Assembly (NCBI RefSeq): GCF_963675585.1
Contig: NZ_OY776411.1
Span: 687,001 to 751,000, forward strand
Reading direction: 5' to 3'
Length of the DNA: 64,000 nt
From: an uncultured Draconibacterium sp.
GTDB lineage: Bacteria > Bacteroidota > Bacteroidia > Bacteroidales > Prolixibacteraceae
Shown: piece by piece, positions 50,856 to 60,158 of the stretch
Numbering within the stretch: the first letter of the stretch is position 1
Layout: the number at the start of each line of letters is the position of its first letter
The notes under the pieces: generated by a model
The model's input: the letters and a program-made list of their open reading frames with translations, nothing else
The model's database searches: none
Told to the model about the DNA's origin: nothing
Translations under genes and position numbers: made by a program

Positions 50856-53800
50856 TTAGAATTTAAGGTTTACGCCCACTGTATAAACGGCAGGTACCGG
50901 ATAGAACTGACGATCGATTCCGTTGGGTACTTCCGGATTAAATCCGTTGTATTTGAATACCGTTAATGGTTTTTCAGCAGTTAAATAGATCTTGGCATCC
51001 GGCATGTCTTTTCCAAATAATTGTGTACCCTTAATGTTGTATGCCAACTGAATATTCTGAATGCGGAAGAAATTACCGTCCTCAAGAAGATAATCACTGA
51101 AATTCTGGTTCCAGCCGCGTCGCAAACCCGATGCTGACGGATATTTATTCGAAGTTCCTTCCCCATTCCACAAACCTGCAGCAAGTTCTGCATCGATGTT
51201 TGTATCGTTTGTCCAGATAATTTCACCTCTTTTACGGTTGAGGATTTTATTTCCTGTTTGCCCCATAATGTTCATCGAAAATTCGAAGTTTTTATAGTTC
51301 AAGCCTAAAAAGCCACCATAATTGAATGTAGGAATGTACGACCCCAGGAATACTTTATCGTCGTCGTCAATTACGTCGTTTCCGTCCTGGTCTTTGTATT
51401 TTAAATCGCCCGGAACCAAACCGTTTGCAACTGCGATTGGATCGGCATTTACTTCAGCTTCGTTTTGATAAACTCCGGCTACTTCGTAACCATAAAACGA
51501 AAGCAATGGTTCGCCCACTTGCGATCGCTGACGGAACTCGGCACTTCCTCCATTAATATAGGTTTGCCCATAAAGGTCGCGCACCTCATTTTTTAAAGTC
51601 GAAATATTTCCACCAATGGTATAAGTAAAGTCTTTGGTGATTTCACCTCTCCAGCTTGCTGCCAGTTCGAGGCCTGAGTTTCTGATGGTACCAACATTAC
51701 GCAAAACACTTCCTGACTGCAGTTTAAGACTTACCGGAATGGCTGCATCTTCTGTGTCGCGAATGAAATAATCGGCCTCAATACTTAAACGGTTGTTAAA
51801 CAGTTCGGCGTTTAAACCAACGTTGGTTCCGGTAACAGTTTCCCAACCCAAATAACCAAAAGTACTGGTGGTTGTGGTTCCGTTCACCTGTGTATCATCT
51901 ACGGCTAAATAAACCGGATTGGTAGTGTTTGCTCCATCCTGACGGGCAATTTTATCGTTACCCAGTTTACCCCAACCTCCGCGGAATTTCAGGTAATTAA
52001 TAAAACCAACGCCGTCCATAAAACTTTCTTCCGAAACTACCCAACCCAAACCAAATGCAGGGAAAGTTCCCCATTTTTCCTGGTATTTTTGAGTACCTTC
52101 TCTACGCAATGTAACATAGGCGATGTACTTGTTTTGATAGTTGTAAGAAAGCCGTCCGAAATAAGAAAGGCCATAAAGACGTTCAGCATTGTCGTTTACT
52201 TCTTTCGAAGTTTCCGACTGAGTTTGGCCAATGTACCATGCATTTTCATTTAATGGAATATCTTCAGCCGATCCAACCAAATAATCGTACCACTCGTCGC
52301 GGTATGATGTTCCAACCATTGCACTCAAATTGTGGTCGCCGAAACTATCGTTGTAGGTTATTGTGTTGTCGAAAAACTGGTTAACAATGGTAGTTCTCGA
52401 CGATGAAATGCTTGACAAACTTCTGGTTGTAGAGTTTGTAATATAATAAGGCATTCCAACACTTCTGTCTTTCAAAAACATCATCGAAACATTGTAGTTG
52501 GTTTTAAACTTCAACTTGGCAGGAACCAATTCCACTTCGGCGTAAACACCCGAAAGTATTTTTCTGATGTCCTGACGGGTTTCGTTAAATGCCAAGTTCA
52601 GAAATGGGTTTTGTGATCCGCGGTAGTCCAAAAGCTGAGCGCTTGAGTAGTTGCTCGGATAATCAACACCGGCTGCCACAAGATCGTTGTAGTTTTCATC
52701 GTCGTAAACCGGTAAAATCGGCACAGCGTGATAAGCACTAAACCAGGCAGCATCGCTGGCAATGTATTTTGTGCCATTACTTACATTGAAATTTACTCCC
52801 GCTTTTAACCAGCTATTTGCCTGGTGATCGATGGAAGAACGAATATTCATCCTTTCGTACGAATTCTTCGCTTCCAAAAGTCCGTCCTGATCGAAATAAC
52901 TTACTCCCATCGAGTACGAAGTTTTGTCGTTTCCACCCAAAATTGACAAGGAATGATTCTGCTGAATGGCATGCGATTTCATAATCTCGGCATACCAATC
53001 GGTATTTACATTCGGTACATTTGGATTTATGTAACTTCTTCCGTAGCGCTGCATGGCGTTTTCGATAAAACTAATATCGGCTGCAGAACCGGTTTGATTG
53101 ATGTAATTCACAAACTGCTCGGCATTGGCCATCTGCATTACGTTTTGCGGAACCTGAACACCATAATAACCTTCGTAAGTAATAGAGGTTTTTGAGTTTA
53201 ACGAACCTTTTTTGGTAGTAATTAAAACCACACCGTTTGCAGCCCGAACACCATAAATTGCAGAAGCCGAAGCATCTTTTAAAACGGATAATGTTGCAAT
53301 ATCCGATGGATTCAGAAAGTCGATGTTGTCGAAATACATTCCATCAACAACATACAAAGGCGAAGAATTACTGCTGCTTGGGAACGATCCAACTCCCCTT
53401 ATTCGTACAGTTGGCTCGCTTCCGGGAGCTCCGGAATTAACAATTTGTACACCGGCAACTTTACCCTGCAAACCCTGCATGGCTTGTCCGGCAGGAGTTT
53501 TTACAAGTTCCTCCGATTTAATGGTTGTGATTGATGAAGTCAGGTCTTTTACTTTTAACTCACCATAACCAACCACCACAACTTCTTCCAGCCCAACCAC
53601 ATCTTCGGCCAGCTGAACATTTATGCTTGTTTGCCCATTTACAGGAATCTCCTGCGAAACAAAGCCAATAAAACTAAAAACCAGAGTTGATTGAGTTGTT
53701 GTTTTAAGTGAATAATTACCATTTACATCGGTAACTGTACCGTTGGTTGTACCTTTTTCGAGAATCGATACACCTGGTAATCCATATCCTGTATTATCGG

Positions 53801-53888
53801 TTACGTTACCCGAAACAGTAACTGATTCCTGTGCAAAAACACTTGTAACCAATAAACAGAGAAATAAGAACAAAATTGGTTTTCTCAT
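50856..53888 (-). CDS. susC: SusC/RagA-family TonB-linked outer-membrane transporter
   Basis: 1010 residues. Signal peptide (about 1-19), carboxypeptidase-regulatory domain (about 24-105, VSGNVTDNTGYGLPGVSI), the VVVVGYGELKVKDLTSSI TonB-box region, plug domain (about 115-225, with SPLYVVDGMYFDNI and LKDASASAIYGVRAANGVVLITTKKG), then the beta-barrel to a C-terminal aromatic NLKF. It imports oligosaccharides with SusD as lid. Divergently transcribed from the Y_Y_Y/LuxR regulator 317 bases away, which is its probable activator. Confidence 0.96.
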   Translation of the reverse strand: MRKPILFLFLCLLVTSVFAQESVTVSGNVTDNTGYGLPGVSILEKGTTNGTVTDVNGNYSLKTTTQSTLVFSFIGFVSQEIPVNGQTSINVQLAEDVVGLEEVVVVGYGELKVKDLTSSITTIKSEELVKTPAGQAMQGLQGKVAGVQIVNSGAPGSEPTVRIRGVGSFPSSSNSSPLYVVDGMYFDNIDFLNPSDIATLSVLKDASASAIYGVRAANGVVLITTKKGSLNSKTSITYEGYYGVQVPQNVMQMANAEQFVNYINQTGSAADISFIENAMQRYGRSYINPNVPNVNTDWYAEIMKSHAIQQNHSLSILGGNDKTSYSMGVSYFDQDGLLEAKNSYERMNIRSSIDHQANSWLKAGVNFNVSNGTKYIASDAAWFSAYHAVPILPVYDDENYNDLVAAGVDYPSNYSSAQLLDYRGSQNPFLNLAFNETRQDIRKILSGVYAEVELVPAKLKFKTNYNVSMMFLKDRSVGMPYYITNSTTRSLSSISSSRTTIVNQFFDNTITYNDSFGDHNLSAMVGTSYRDEWYDYLVGSAEDIPLNENAWYIGQTQSETSKEVNDNAERLYGLSYFGRLSYNYQNKYIAYVTLRREGTQKYQEKWGTFPAFGLGWVVSEESFMDGVGFINYLKFRGGWGKLGNDKIARQDGANTTNPVYLAVDDTQVNGTTTTSTFGYLGWETVTGTNVGLNAELFNNRLSIEADYFIRDTEDAAIPVSLKLQSGSVLRNVGTIRNSGLELAASWRGEITKDFTYTIGGNISTLKNEVRDLYGQTYINGGSAEFRQRSQVGEPLLSFYGYEVAGVYQNEAEVNADPIAVANGLVPGDLKYKDQDGNDVIDDDDKVFLGSYIPTFNYGGFLGLNYKNFEFSMNIMGQTGNKILNRKRGEIIWTNDTNIDAELAAGLWNGEGTSNKYPSASGLRRGWNQNFSDYLLEDGNFFRIQNIQLAYNIKGTQLFGKDMPDAKIYLTAEKPLTVFKYNGFNPEVPNGIDRQFYPVPAVYTVGVNLKF

Positions 53889-54205
53889 AATATTTAAAAT
53901 TTGAATTAGTTTCCGGATGTAAAGCTATGGTGCATACAAACGGAATAAAATTTTTATCCCACACTTCTGATTCTCCATTGAATAAGAAGTACAGGAACTA
54001 CCTCATCATTACCTCACCAACCAAAACCCAACGCTCATATATCCCTAATTACTAGTCAATTAAAATTTCGGATTTTTTATATTGTACAAAATACATGATG
54101 CTAAACAATATTTGAGAAATGAATTTTTTCGTATCGAAAAGAGAAAAATATTGCTGTAATTTGTTGCTTTGGTAAAAGCAATCCAATTTAAAAGCAATCT
54201 TATTA
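53889..54205. other. Divergent promoter region of susC and its regulator
   Basis: 317 bases between two divergent genes, strongly AT-rich. I found no exact bacteroidetal -7 plus -33 pair on either strand and no clear palindrome, so the operator of the regulator is not identified. Confidence 0.4.
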
Positions 54206-57016
54206 ATGACAAAGTTGAGAAATATCGTTTGTCTTTTTGTTGGCTTAGTACTTCTGGTGAGCACGAACAGTTTTGCACTTGGCAGCAAAATTGATGTGCA
54301 ACAATTCGACAAAACGAACTACAAGGCAGCAAGTCAGAACTGGTGTGTAAGCACAACAAGCAATGGAGTTATTTACTTTGCCAATCACAAAGGCCTGCTC
54401 GAGTACGACGGTAGTTCGTGGCAATTGCACCAGCTGCCAAATCAAACCATTTTACGTGCAGTAAATGTTCAAAGCGACACCTTGATTTTCACCAGTGGAT
54501 ACATGGAATTGGGTTACTGGAAAAGAGACAATTACGGACAACTTTTTTATACTTCGTTAACTCCGGAAGCTGAAAAATATTTTTCGAAAAACATCGAGTT
54601 CTGGAACATCGTAGCTTCCGGACAAGAGGTTTATTTTCACTCCTTTAGCGGCATCCTCTCGTATAAAAACGACTCCATAACCAATGTTGAACTTTCAGGA
54701 TTAACTTCGGCTGTGAATACAATTCAGGGGAAAGTTATTATTGCCATTAAAAATAAAGGTTTATTCGAAATTGCAGATAATAAAGCCCTGCCCTTTTTAA
54801 CCAACGAGTTCTTTAACAACAAACTTATACGCTTTATTCTGCCCTATAAAAACAATCAAATTTTACTTGGTACTGAAGCAAACGGAATTTATGCATGGAA
54901 TGGCACTGAAATTAAAGCATGGAAAGACGACTGGCAGGAATATTTTATTGAAAATGAGTTAAACAGAGGACATTACACAAATAAGGGGCAACTCGTATTA
55001 GGGACCATCAAAGACGGAATTGTGGTTTTCGATGAGAACGAAAATCCGGTAAAAAAAGTAAATGTTTCGAACGGTCTTTTAAACAATACAATACTTGGTA
55101 TTGATACCGACACCTGGGGAAATATTTGGCTGGCTCTCGACGATGGAATTTCTTTTATTCCGGAGCAATCGAACCAAAGTTTTAGCATTGAAAGTATTCC
55201 GGAAATTGGCGCCATTTACACCACTGCTATTTTAAACAACAAAACCTACTTCGGGACCAATCAGGGTTTATTTGTAAGAGACAGCATGAATAAACTGGCT
55301 TTTATTCCGGGGACTCAGGGTCAAATATGGGATTGCCAGGTAATTGACGGAAAACTATGGGTCGGACACAACGAAGGAACATTTGTTCTTGAAAACGATA
55401 GAGCACGCAAAATATCAGACGTATCGGGCGGCTTCTCCATAAAAAAGGACGATGCCGAAGGTACTTATATCCAGTCGACCTACACCAACCTGGTTCGCTA
55501 TTATAATACCGCCGACGGTTGGGTTCAGCACAAAAACATCGATGGCTTTTATGATTTGGTTCGGTACATTGAAATTGATCACCTGGGAAATATTTGGGCA
55601 AGCCACATGCACCTGGGTGTTTATAAAATAGTAACAGATGACAACCGGGAAAAAGTAAATTCGGTAACTTATTATGGCGATAAGGTTTTTGGACAGAACC
55701 ACTCCACCCACGTTTTTAAGGTGGAAAACCGCATTGTTTTTACAACCAACAAAGAGTTATTTACTTATGACGATTTACAGGATACAATTGTTCCCTTTCA
55801 GGAACTGAACCGGCAGCTTGGTAAATATGCCGGTTCGCACCGGATTATTGAAGCTCCCAATCATCATTATTGGTTTATTGCCAAAAACAACATCGGGTTA
55901 TTCGAAATTACAAACAAAAAAACAATCCTTGTAAAAGAGTATCCGACTTCACTTTTTACAAATCCGCCGCTCGTTGACGAGTACGAAAACATTCTTCCGT
56001 TAAACGACAAAAAAGCAATTTTATGTCTGCAAAACGGCATCGCAACGCTCGATGCATCTCAGGAAAATGTTACTTCGTTAATGAACAACTACAAACCTTC
56101 CCTCCGCCTGCTTCAAATAAAAAACAACAAAGACAAATTCACTGCCCTAGCCCTTTCCGATACAAACTTCGAACTTAAAAACAATCAGAATAATTTGCTG
56201 GTTAAAGTCTCTTTCCCGCACATTTCGAGCCTTCCGTTATCATACCGTATTTTGCTTGAAGGCCTTGATACCGAATGGTCGGAAAAGAGAAACAATCCCG
56301 AGTTTATGTTCGAGCGCCTGCCTTATGGAAAATACACGCTAAAAATAAAAACGTCCGACATTTGGGAAAACGAAAGCCAGGTACTCGAAATACCTTTCGA
56401 AGTTTTGGCACCCTGGTATCTTTCGGCATTTGCCATCGTTTCGTATTTTATTCTTTTGGTTGTAGGGCTACTGGGCTTCAGAAGCTGGGGAATCAGACAA
56501 ACAAGACGGAAAGAACAGCAACAGCACGAGAAAAGAGAAAAAGAGCTTATCCGACTGCGTAACGAAAAACTAAGAAACGAAATTCAACACAAAAGCAAGG
56601 AGCTGGCAAATTCAACCATGGCCATTATTAAAAAGAACGAATTTTTGCTCGATCTTAAAAACAGCGTGGAAAAACAAAAGCAGGAACTTGGGTCGCGCTA
56701 CCCGGATAAATATTACAACCACCTGAATAAAAAGATTGACAATAACATTAGTAACCAGGACGACTGGCAAGTGTTTGAAACCAACTTCGAACGCGCACAC
56801 GAACAGTTTTTTATGAAAATGAAGGCTTCGTTTCCGGAGTTGACTTCGAACGATTTAAGGCTTTGTGCCTATTTAAGAATGAATTTGTCGTCGAAGGAAA
56901 TTGCGCCTTTATTGGGTATTTCGGTGCGTGGTGTCGAAAATCATCGTTACCGTTTGCGAAAGAAAATGAACCTGCAACACGACGACAGCCTGACCGATAC
57001 AATTCATGGTATATAA
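54206..57016 (+). CDS. Membrane-anchored Y_Y_Y/LuxR-type PUL regulator
   Basis: 936 residues. Signal or anchor at 1-25, a large beta-propeller (about 30-655) built of two-component-regulator-type repeats, a Y_Y_Y (triple-tyrosine) domain (about 665-735), one membrane segment (about 738-760, WYLSAFAIVSYFILLVVGLLGF), a coiled-coil (about 765-850), and a LuxR-type helix-turn-helix (about 870-930, LRMNLSSKEIAPLLGISVRGVENHRYRLRKKM). It has no kinase or receiver domain, so it is a one-component membrane-tethered regulator, a known Bacteroidota type. The periplasmic sensor presumably binds a breakdown product of the PUL substrate. Divergent to susC. Confidence 0.9.
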   Translation: MTKLRNIVCLFVGLVLLVSTNSFALGSKIDVQQFDKTNYKAASQNWCVSTTSNGVIYFANHKGLLEYDGSSWQLHQLPNQTILRAVNVQSDTLIFTSGYMELGYWKRDNYGQLFYTSLTPEAEKYFSKNIEFWNIVASGQEVYFHSFSGILSYKNDSITNVELSGLTSAVNTIQGKVIIAIKNKGLFEIADNKALPFLTNEFFNNKLIRFILPYKNNQILLGTEANGIYAWNGTEIKAWKDDWQEYFIENELNRGHYTNKGQLVLGTIKDGIVVFDENENPVKKVNVSNGLLNNTILGIDTDTWGNIWLALDDGISFIPEQSNQSFSIESIPEIGAIYTTAILNNKTYFGTNQGLFVRDSMNKLAFIPGTQGQIWDCQVIDGKLWVGHNEGTFVLENDRARKISDVSGGFSIKKDDAEGTYIQSTYTNLVRYYNTADGWVQHKNIDGFYDLVRYIEIDHLGNIWASHMHLGVYKIVTDDNREKVNSVTYYGDKVFGQNHSTHVFKVENRIVFTTNKELFTYDDLQDTIVPFQELNRQLGKYAGSHRIIEAPNHHYWFIAKNNIGLFEITNKKTILVKEYPTSLFTNPPLVDEYENILPLNDKKAILCLQNGIATLDASQENVTSLMNNYKPSLRLLQIKNNKDKFTALALSDTNFELKNNQNNLLVKVSFPHISSLPLSYRILLEGLDTEWSEKRNNPEFMFERLPYGKYTLKIKTSDIWENESQVLEIPFEVLAPWYLSAFAIVSYFILLVVGLLGFRSWGIRQTRRKEQQQHEKREKELIRLRNEKLRNEIQHKSKELANSTMAIIKKNEFLLDLKNSVEKQKQELGSRYPDKYYNHLNKKIDNNISNQDDWQVFETNFERAHEQFFMKMKASFPELTSNDLRLCAYLRMNLSSKEIAPLLGISVRGVENHRYRLRKKMNLQHDDSLTDTIHGI

Positions 57017-57130
57017 TCGGATATTAAATGCTTTTACAACAAGGAAAAAACTTTATACTACCTGTTTTGTTTTTTGAATATGTGAATATCCGTTCTATTT
57101 CATATCATTAATCGGAACATCTTGCTGTCT

Positions 57131-57212
57131 GTCAGCTGACGGATTCAGCATCTCAAGTTCCCTGATAAAGAGTCGATTGGAAAACAGACCCTGAAATAAA
57201 TTCAGGTTGACG
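57131..57212. repeat. Two-hairpin intergenic repeat, second copy
   Basis: Related to the element at 3813-3874: a right hairpin CCTGAA/TTCAGG with the same ATAAA loop (57190-57206) and flanking CAGA...GACG. The left part holds a GTCAGCTGAC palindrome (57131-57140) and CGGATTCAGCATCTC. It lies in the leader of the SRAP gene, as the other copy lies in the leader of the BlaI-type gene. Confidence 0.5.
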
Positions 57213-57251
57213 AACAGAATAAGGTGAAATTATACACAATCAAATTTAGAT

Positions 57252-58007
57252 ATGTGCTACGATATTAAAACAAAAGTGGAGGCAGCCCTAAAACGGGCCA
57301 GGCACTATGGCAACGAAGAAGCCGTACAAATGCTGATTGAAAAATTCAGGCCATTTTTGGAAGACGAATGGTTTCATGCATCCGGATTTCAACATCCCAA
57401 ACTATTAATTTATACCGGCGATAATTCAGAAATGCCCATTGTTGCCAGTTGGGGCCTTATTCCTTTTTGGGTAAAAAACAAAGAGCAGCAACTCGATATC
57501 TGGAACAAAACGATTAATGCACGTGGCGAGAGTATTTTTGAAAAACCTTCGTTCCGCACCTCTGCACAATCAAAACGTTGCCTCATTTACATAGATGGTT
57601 TTTTTGAACATCATCACTTTCGTGGAAATGCCTATCCTTTTTACATTCAACGTGTTGACGAAGAACCGATAATTTTGGGTGGCCTTTGGGACGAATGGAC
57701 AAACAAAGATTCGGGGGAAATTGTTAACAGCTTTACCATTGTTACCACAAAAGCCAATTCCTTAATGAGCAAAATTCACAACAATCCAAAGTTGAAAGAG
57801 CCGCGTATGCCGTTAATTTTGAACGATATTTCTGCTGAAGAATGGTTAAAAGGATCAGCAAACAGTGCAAAAAAACTAATTGCACCGGCTGCCGACGGAG
57901 TTTTAAAAGCACATACGGTACGCAAATTAAGAGGTAAAAATGCAGTGGGCAATTCTCCGGAGGCTATTCAGGAATTTATTTACCCTGAACTGAAAATTAT
58001 TGCATAA
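57252..58007 (+). CDS. SRAP-family (YedK/HMCES-like) DNA-protein crosslink protein
   Basis: 251 residues. The catalytic Cys is residue 2 (MCYDIK), which forms a thiazolidine with abasic DNA. Other family marks are NKTINARGES (Asn), DGFFEHHHF (Glu) and KIHNNPKLKEPRMPLIL (His). Usual family length. It protects abasic sites in single-stranded DNA and is often DNA-damage inducible. The stop codon directly abuts the stop of the convergent dehydrogenase gene, with no spacer. Confidence 0.92.
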   Translation: MCYDIKTKVEAALKRARHYGNEEAVQMLIEKFRPFLEDEWFHASGFQHPKLLIYTGDNSEMPIVASWGLIPFWVKNKEQQLDIWNKTINARGESIFEKPSFRTSAQSKRCLIYIDGFFEHHHFRGNAYPFYIQRVDEEPIILGGLWDEWTNKDSGEIVNSFTIVTTKANSLMSKIHNNPKLKEPRMPLILNDISAEEWLKGSANSAKKLIAPAADGVLKAHTVRKLRGKNAVGNSPEAIQEFIYPELKIIA

Positions 58008-59420
58008 TTATTCTTTCGGAGTTAAACGTAAAACTGTACCCGGACTGTTTAAAACAACATAAATGGCACCATCGGGTCCGGTAGAAACATCGCGTACCCG
58101 CCCCTGATTTTTCACAATCACTTCTTCATGCATCACACGGTCTTTTTCAATGTCAAGTAAACTCACTTGTTCATATTTTAAAGCACCTACCATCAATTTG
58201 TTTTTCCATTTTTTAAACAAATCGCCTCTGTAAAAATCAAGGCCACAAACGGCAGTCGAAGGTTTCCAGTACAAACTGGGCTGCTCCATTCCCGCTTTGT
58301 GCGTTTCTTCCGTAATTACCGATCCGTTGTAGTTTAAACCATATGTTATTACAGGCCAGCCATAATTTTTCCCGGCTTCAATCAGGTTCAACTCATCGCC
58401 ACCCATGGGCCCGTGTTCTGTTGCCCAAAGCTGTCCGGTTTCCGGATGAATTGCCATTCCCTGAATGTTTCTGTTACCCAATGAATACAACGATTTAATT
58501 GAATTTGCTTCATTGTAAAACGGATTATCTTTCGGAACTGTTCCATCGCGGAAGATTCGGTGCACCTTACCATTTGGCAGAGTAAAATCCTGAGCCATAT
58601 CCTGATATCCGCGCTCACCAATACAGAAAAAGAGGTAGCCTTCCGGATCAAAAACAATACGGCAACCATAATGATGACGCGTGGTACGATAGGTTTCGTG
58701 CGGCGCTTCAAACAGAACTTCCTGTTTTGTCCAGGTATTGTTTTCAATTTTACCACGTACAATTCGGGTCATTGCTCCCGGACGGTCACCTGTTCCGGTA
58801 TTTTCCAAAACATGACTGTAAGCCAGGTAAATCCAGCCGTTATCCTTGTAATCCGGATCGATGGCCACATCCAGCAATCCGCCCTGACCTTCGTTCAACA
58901 CTTTTGGTGTATTCTTAACAGCTTCAGCTTGCAGCGTCCCGTTTTTAACAACCCGTAATCGCCCGGGACGCTCGGTTATTAAAGCAGTATTTTTATTAAT
59001 AAAATCAATTGCCCACGGAACTTCCAGCCCTTCAGCAAAAATTTCAACGTTTATTTTGTAATCCAGTGTTTCGAGCTCTTTGGCAATGGGCGGTTTTTGT
59101 GCACCAATCTCAGTTGCCTTATCCTTCATATAGCTCATAATCGACCTAATCTCATCGTCCTTTAAGGTGGATTGATAAGACGGCATTCCCAAATGCGCAA
59201 TCCCAAATTTAATGTTCCGAAACTGGTACCCGTCTTCAGCACCAAATTGCCAAATGCCATCGATTAAACTTGCAGCATTACCTCCGTTTAGGTCAGCTCC
59301 ATGACACTGTGCACAATTTTTACCGTACAAAACAGCTCCATCCTGTGCAGTAACATACATGGATAGTGCTAAAATAAGTATCAAAACAAAATACCTGAGA
59401 AAGTGAATTGTTGATTGCAT
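58008..59420 (-). CDS. PQQ-type aldose sugar dehydrogenase with N-terminal cytochrome c
   Basis: 470 residues: signal peptide (about 1-25), a single-heme cytochrome c domain (CAQCH at 36-40, distal Met in GMPSYQ, to about residue 100), then a six-bladed propeller of the soluble glucose/aldose dehydrogenase (YliI) type (about 115-470), with VPWAIDF, ITERPGRLRVV, GEGGLLDV-like GQGGLLDV, and GNRNIQGMAIHP. It oxidises aldoses in the periplasm; the attached heme would take the electrons and pass them on. Lone gene; the fusion order (heme first) is known in this group. Confidence 0.92.
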   Translation of the reverse strand: MQSTIHFLRYFVLILILALSMYVTAQDGAVLYGKNCAQCHGADLNGGNAASLIDGIWQFGAEDGYQFRNIKFGIAHLGMPSYQSTLKDDEIRSIMSYMKDKATEIGAQKPPIAKELETLDYKINVEIFAEGLEVPWAIDFINKNTALITERPGRLRVVKNGTLQAEAVKNTPKVLNEGQGGLLDVAIDPDYKDNGWIYLAYSHVLENTGTGDRPGAMTRIVRGKIENNTWTKQEVLFEAPHETYRTTRHHYGCRIVFDPEGYLFFCIGERGYQDMAQDFTLPNGKVHRIFRDGTVPKDNPFYNEANSIKSLYSLGNRNIQGMAIHPETGQLWATEHGPMGGDELNLIEAGKNYGWPVITYGLNYNGSVITEETHKAGMEQPSLYWKPSTAVCGLDFYRGDLFKKWKNKLMVGALKYEQVSLLDIEKDRVMHEEVIVKNQGRVRDVSTGPDGAIYVVLNSPGTVLRLTPKE

Positions 59421-59514
59421 AACAGTTGATTTAGATTGTTCTTACAAGATAAGAAATTTGTGTACGATTTTGTTCATATCCAACTCCCTCAAATAAAGAA
59501 TTATAAGAATATAA

Positions 59515-59556
59515 TTGGTTGACTTAAAAAAGCTTCTATCTTTGTAAGAGATTACT
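59515..59556 (+). promoter_or_regulatory. Promoter with an overlapping operator for the TetR gene
   Basis: TTG at 59515-59517, a 19-base spacer, and TATCTTTG at 59537-59544 form a complete bacteroidetal promoter. GTAAGAGATTACT at 59544-59556 begins at the end of the -7 element and covers the expected start site. It matches the site at 60112-60124 at ten of thirteen positions (GTAAG-N3-TTACT), so it is a likely TetR operator giving autorepression. Confidence 0.65.
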
Positions 59557-59566
59557 CACTTTTGTT

Positions 59567-60088
59567 ATGACAGAAAAACAGGAAAAGATAATTCAGGCTG
59601 CCTTGCAGCTTTTTGCCCAGGAAGGTTACAACGCCACTTCAACCAGCAAAGTTGCAAAACATGCAGGTGTTTCCGAAGGTTTAATATTTCGGCATTTTAA
59701 AAATAAAGAAGGTTTGTTACAGGCAATACTGAATTTTGGCGCCGATAAGCTGAAAGAAATTATTGTGGACATTGTGTTGGAAGCCGATCCGGAGAAGGTG
59801 ATCAGAAAAGCGATTGAACTGCCGGCCAGTGTTGACAAATCTGAATATGACTTTTGGAAACTGCAGTATAAATTAAAGTGGGAGCTCGAAATAAATCACG
59901 ATGAAAAAATGGAACCTCTGCACATGGCACTTAGCAATGCATTTAGGAAACTCAATTATAAATCACCGGATTTGGAGGCCAGTCTCATCGTTCTTTATAT
60001 TGATGGAATTGCTTCTTCCATGTTAAAAGCCAGTAATCTGGATGCCGAAAGTTTAATTCAGTTTTTATGTGAAAAATATAAGGTCTAA
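59567..60088 (+). CDS. TetR/AcrR-family transcription regulator
   Basis: 173 residues with the N-terminal helix-turn-helix ARQLF-like 'AALQLFAQEGYNATSTSKVAKHAGVSEGLIFRHF' segment (about 10-45) and a helical ligand-binding domain. It precedes a short-chain dehydrogenase by 70 bases. Two matched operator-like sites, one on its own promoter and one in that gap, suggest that it represses itself and the downstream genes. The ligand may be a hydrophobic compound handled by the dehydrogenase (inference). Confidence 0.92.
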   Translation: MTEKQEKIIQAALQLFAQEGYNATSTSKVAKHAGVSEGLIFRHFKNKEGLLQAILNFGADKLKEIIVDIVLEADPEKVIRKAIELPASVDKSEYDFWKLQYKLKWELEINHDEKMEPLHMALSNAFRKLNYKSPDLEASLIVLYIDGIASSMLKASNLDAESLIQFLCEKYKV

Positions 60089-60110
60089 AAAAAATTTAAA
60101 ACGATTAGAG

Positions 60111-60124
60111 AGTAAGTACTTACT
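60111..60124. promoter_or_regulatory. Perfect palindromic operator before the SDR gene
   Basis: AGTAAGTACTTACT is a perfect 14-base palindrome, 35 bases before the dehydrogenase start and 22 bases after the TetR stop. Its core GTAAG-N3-TTACT recurs on the TetR promoter (59544-59556). Confidence 0.65.
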
Positions 60125-60158
60125 TTAAACAATCAGAAAACAAACAAAAAAAATATTC

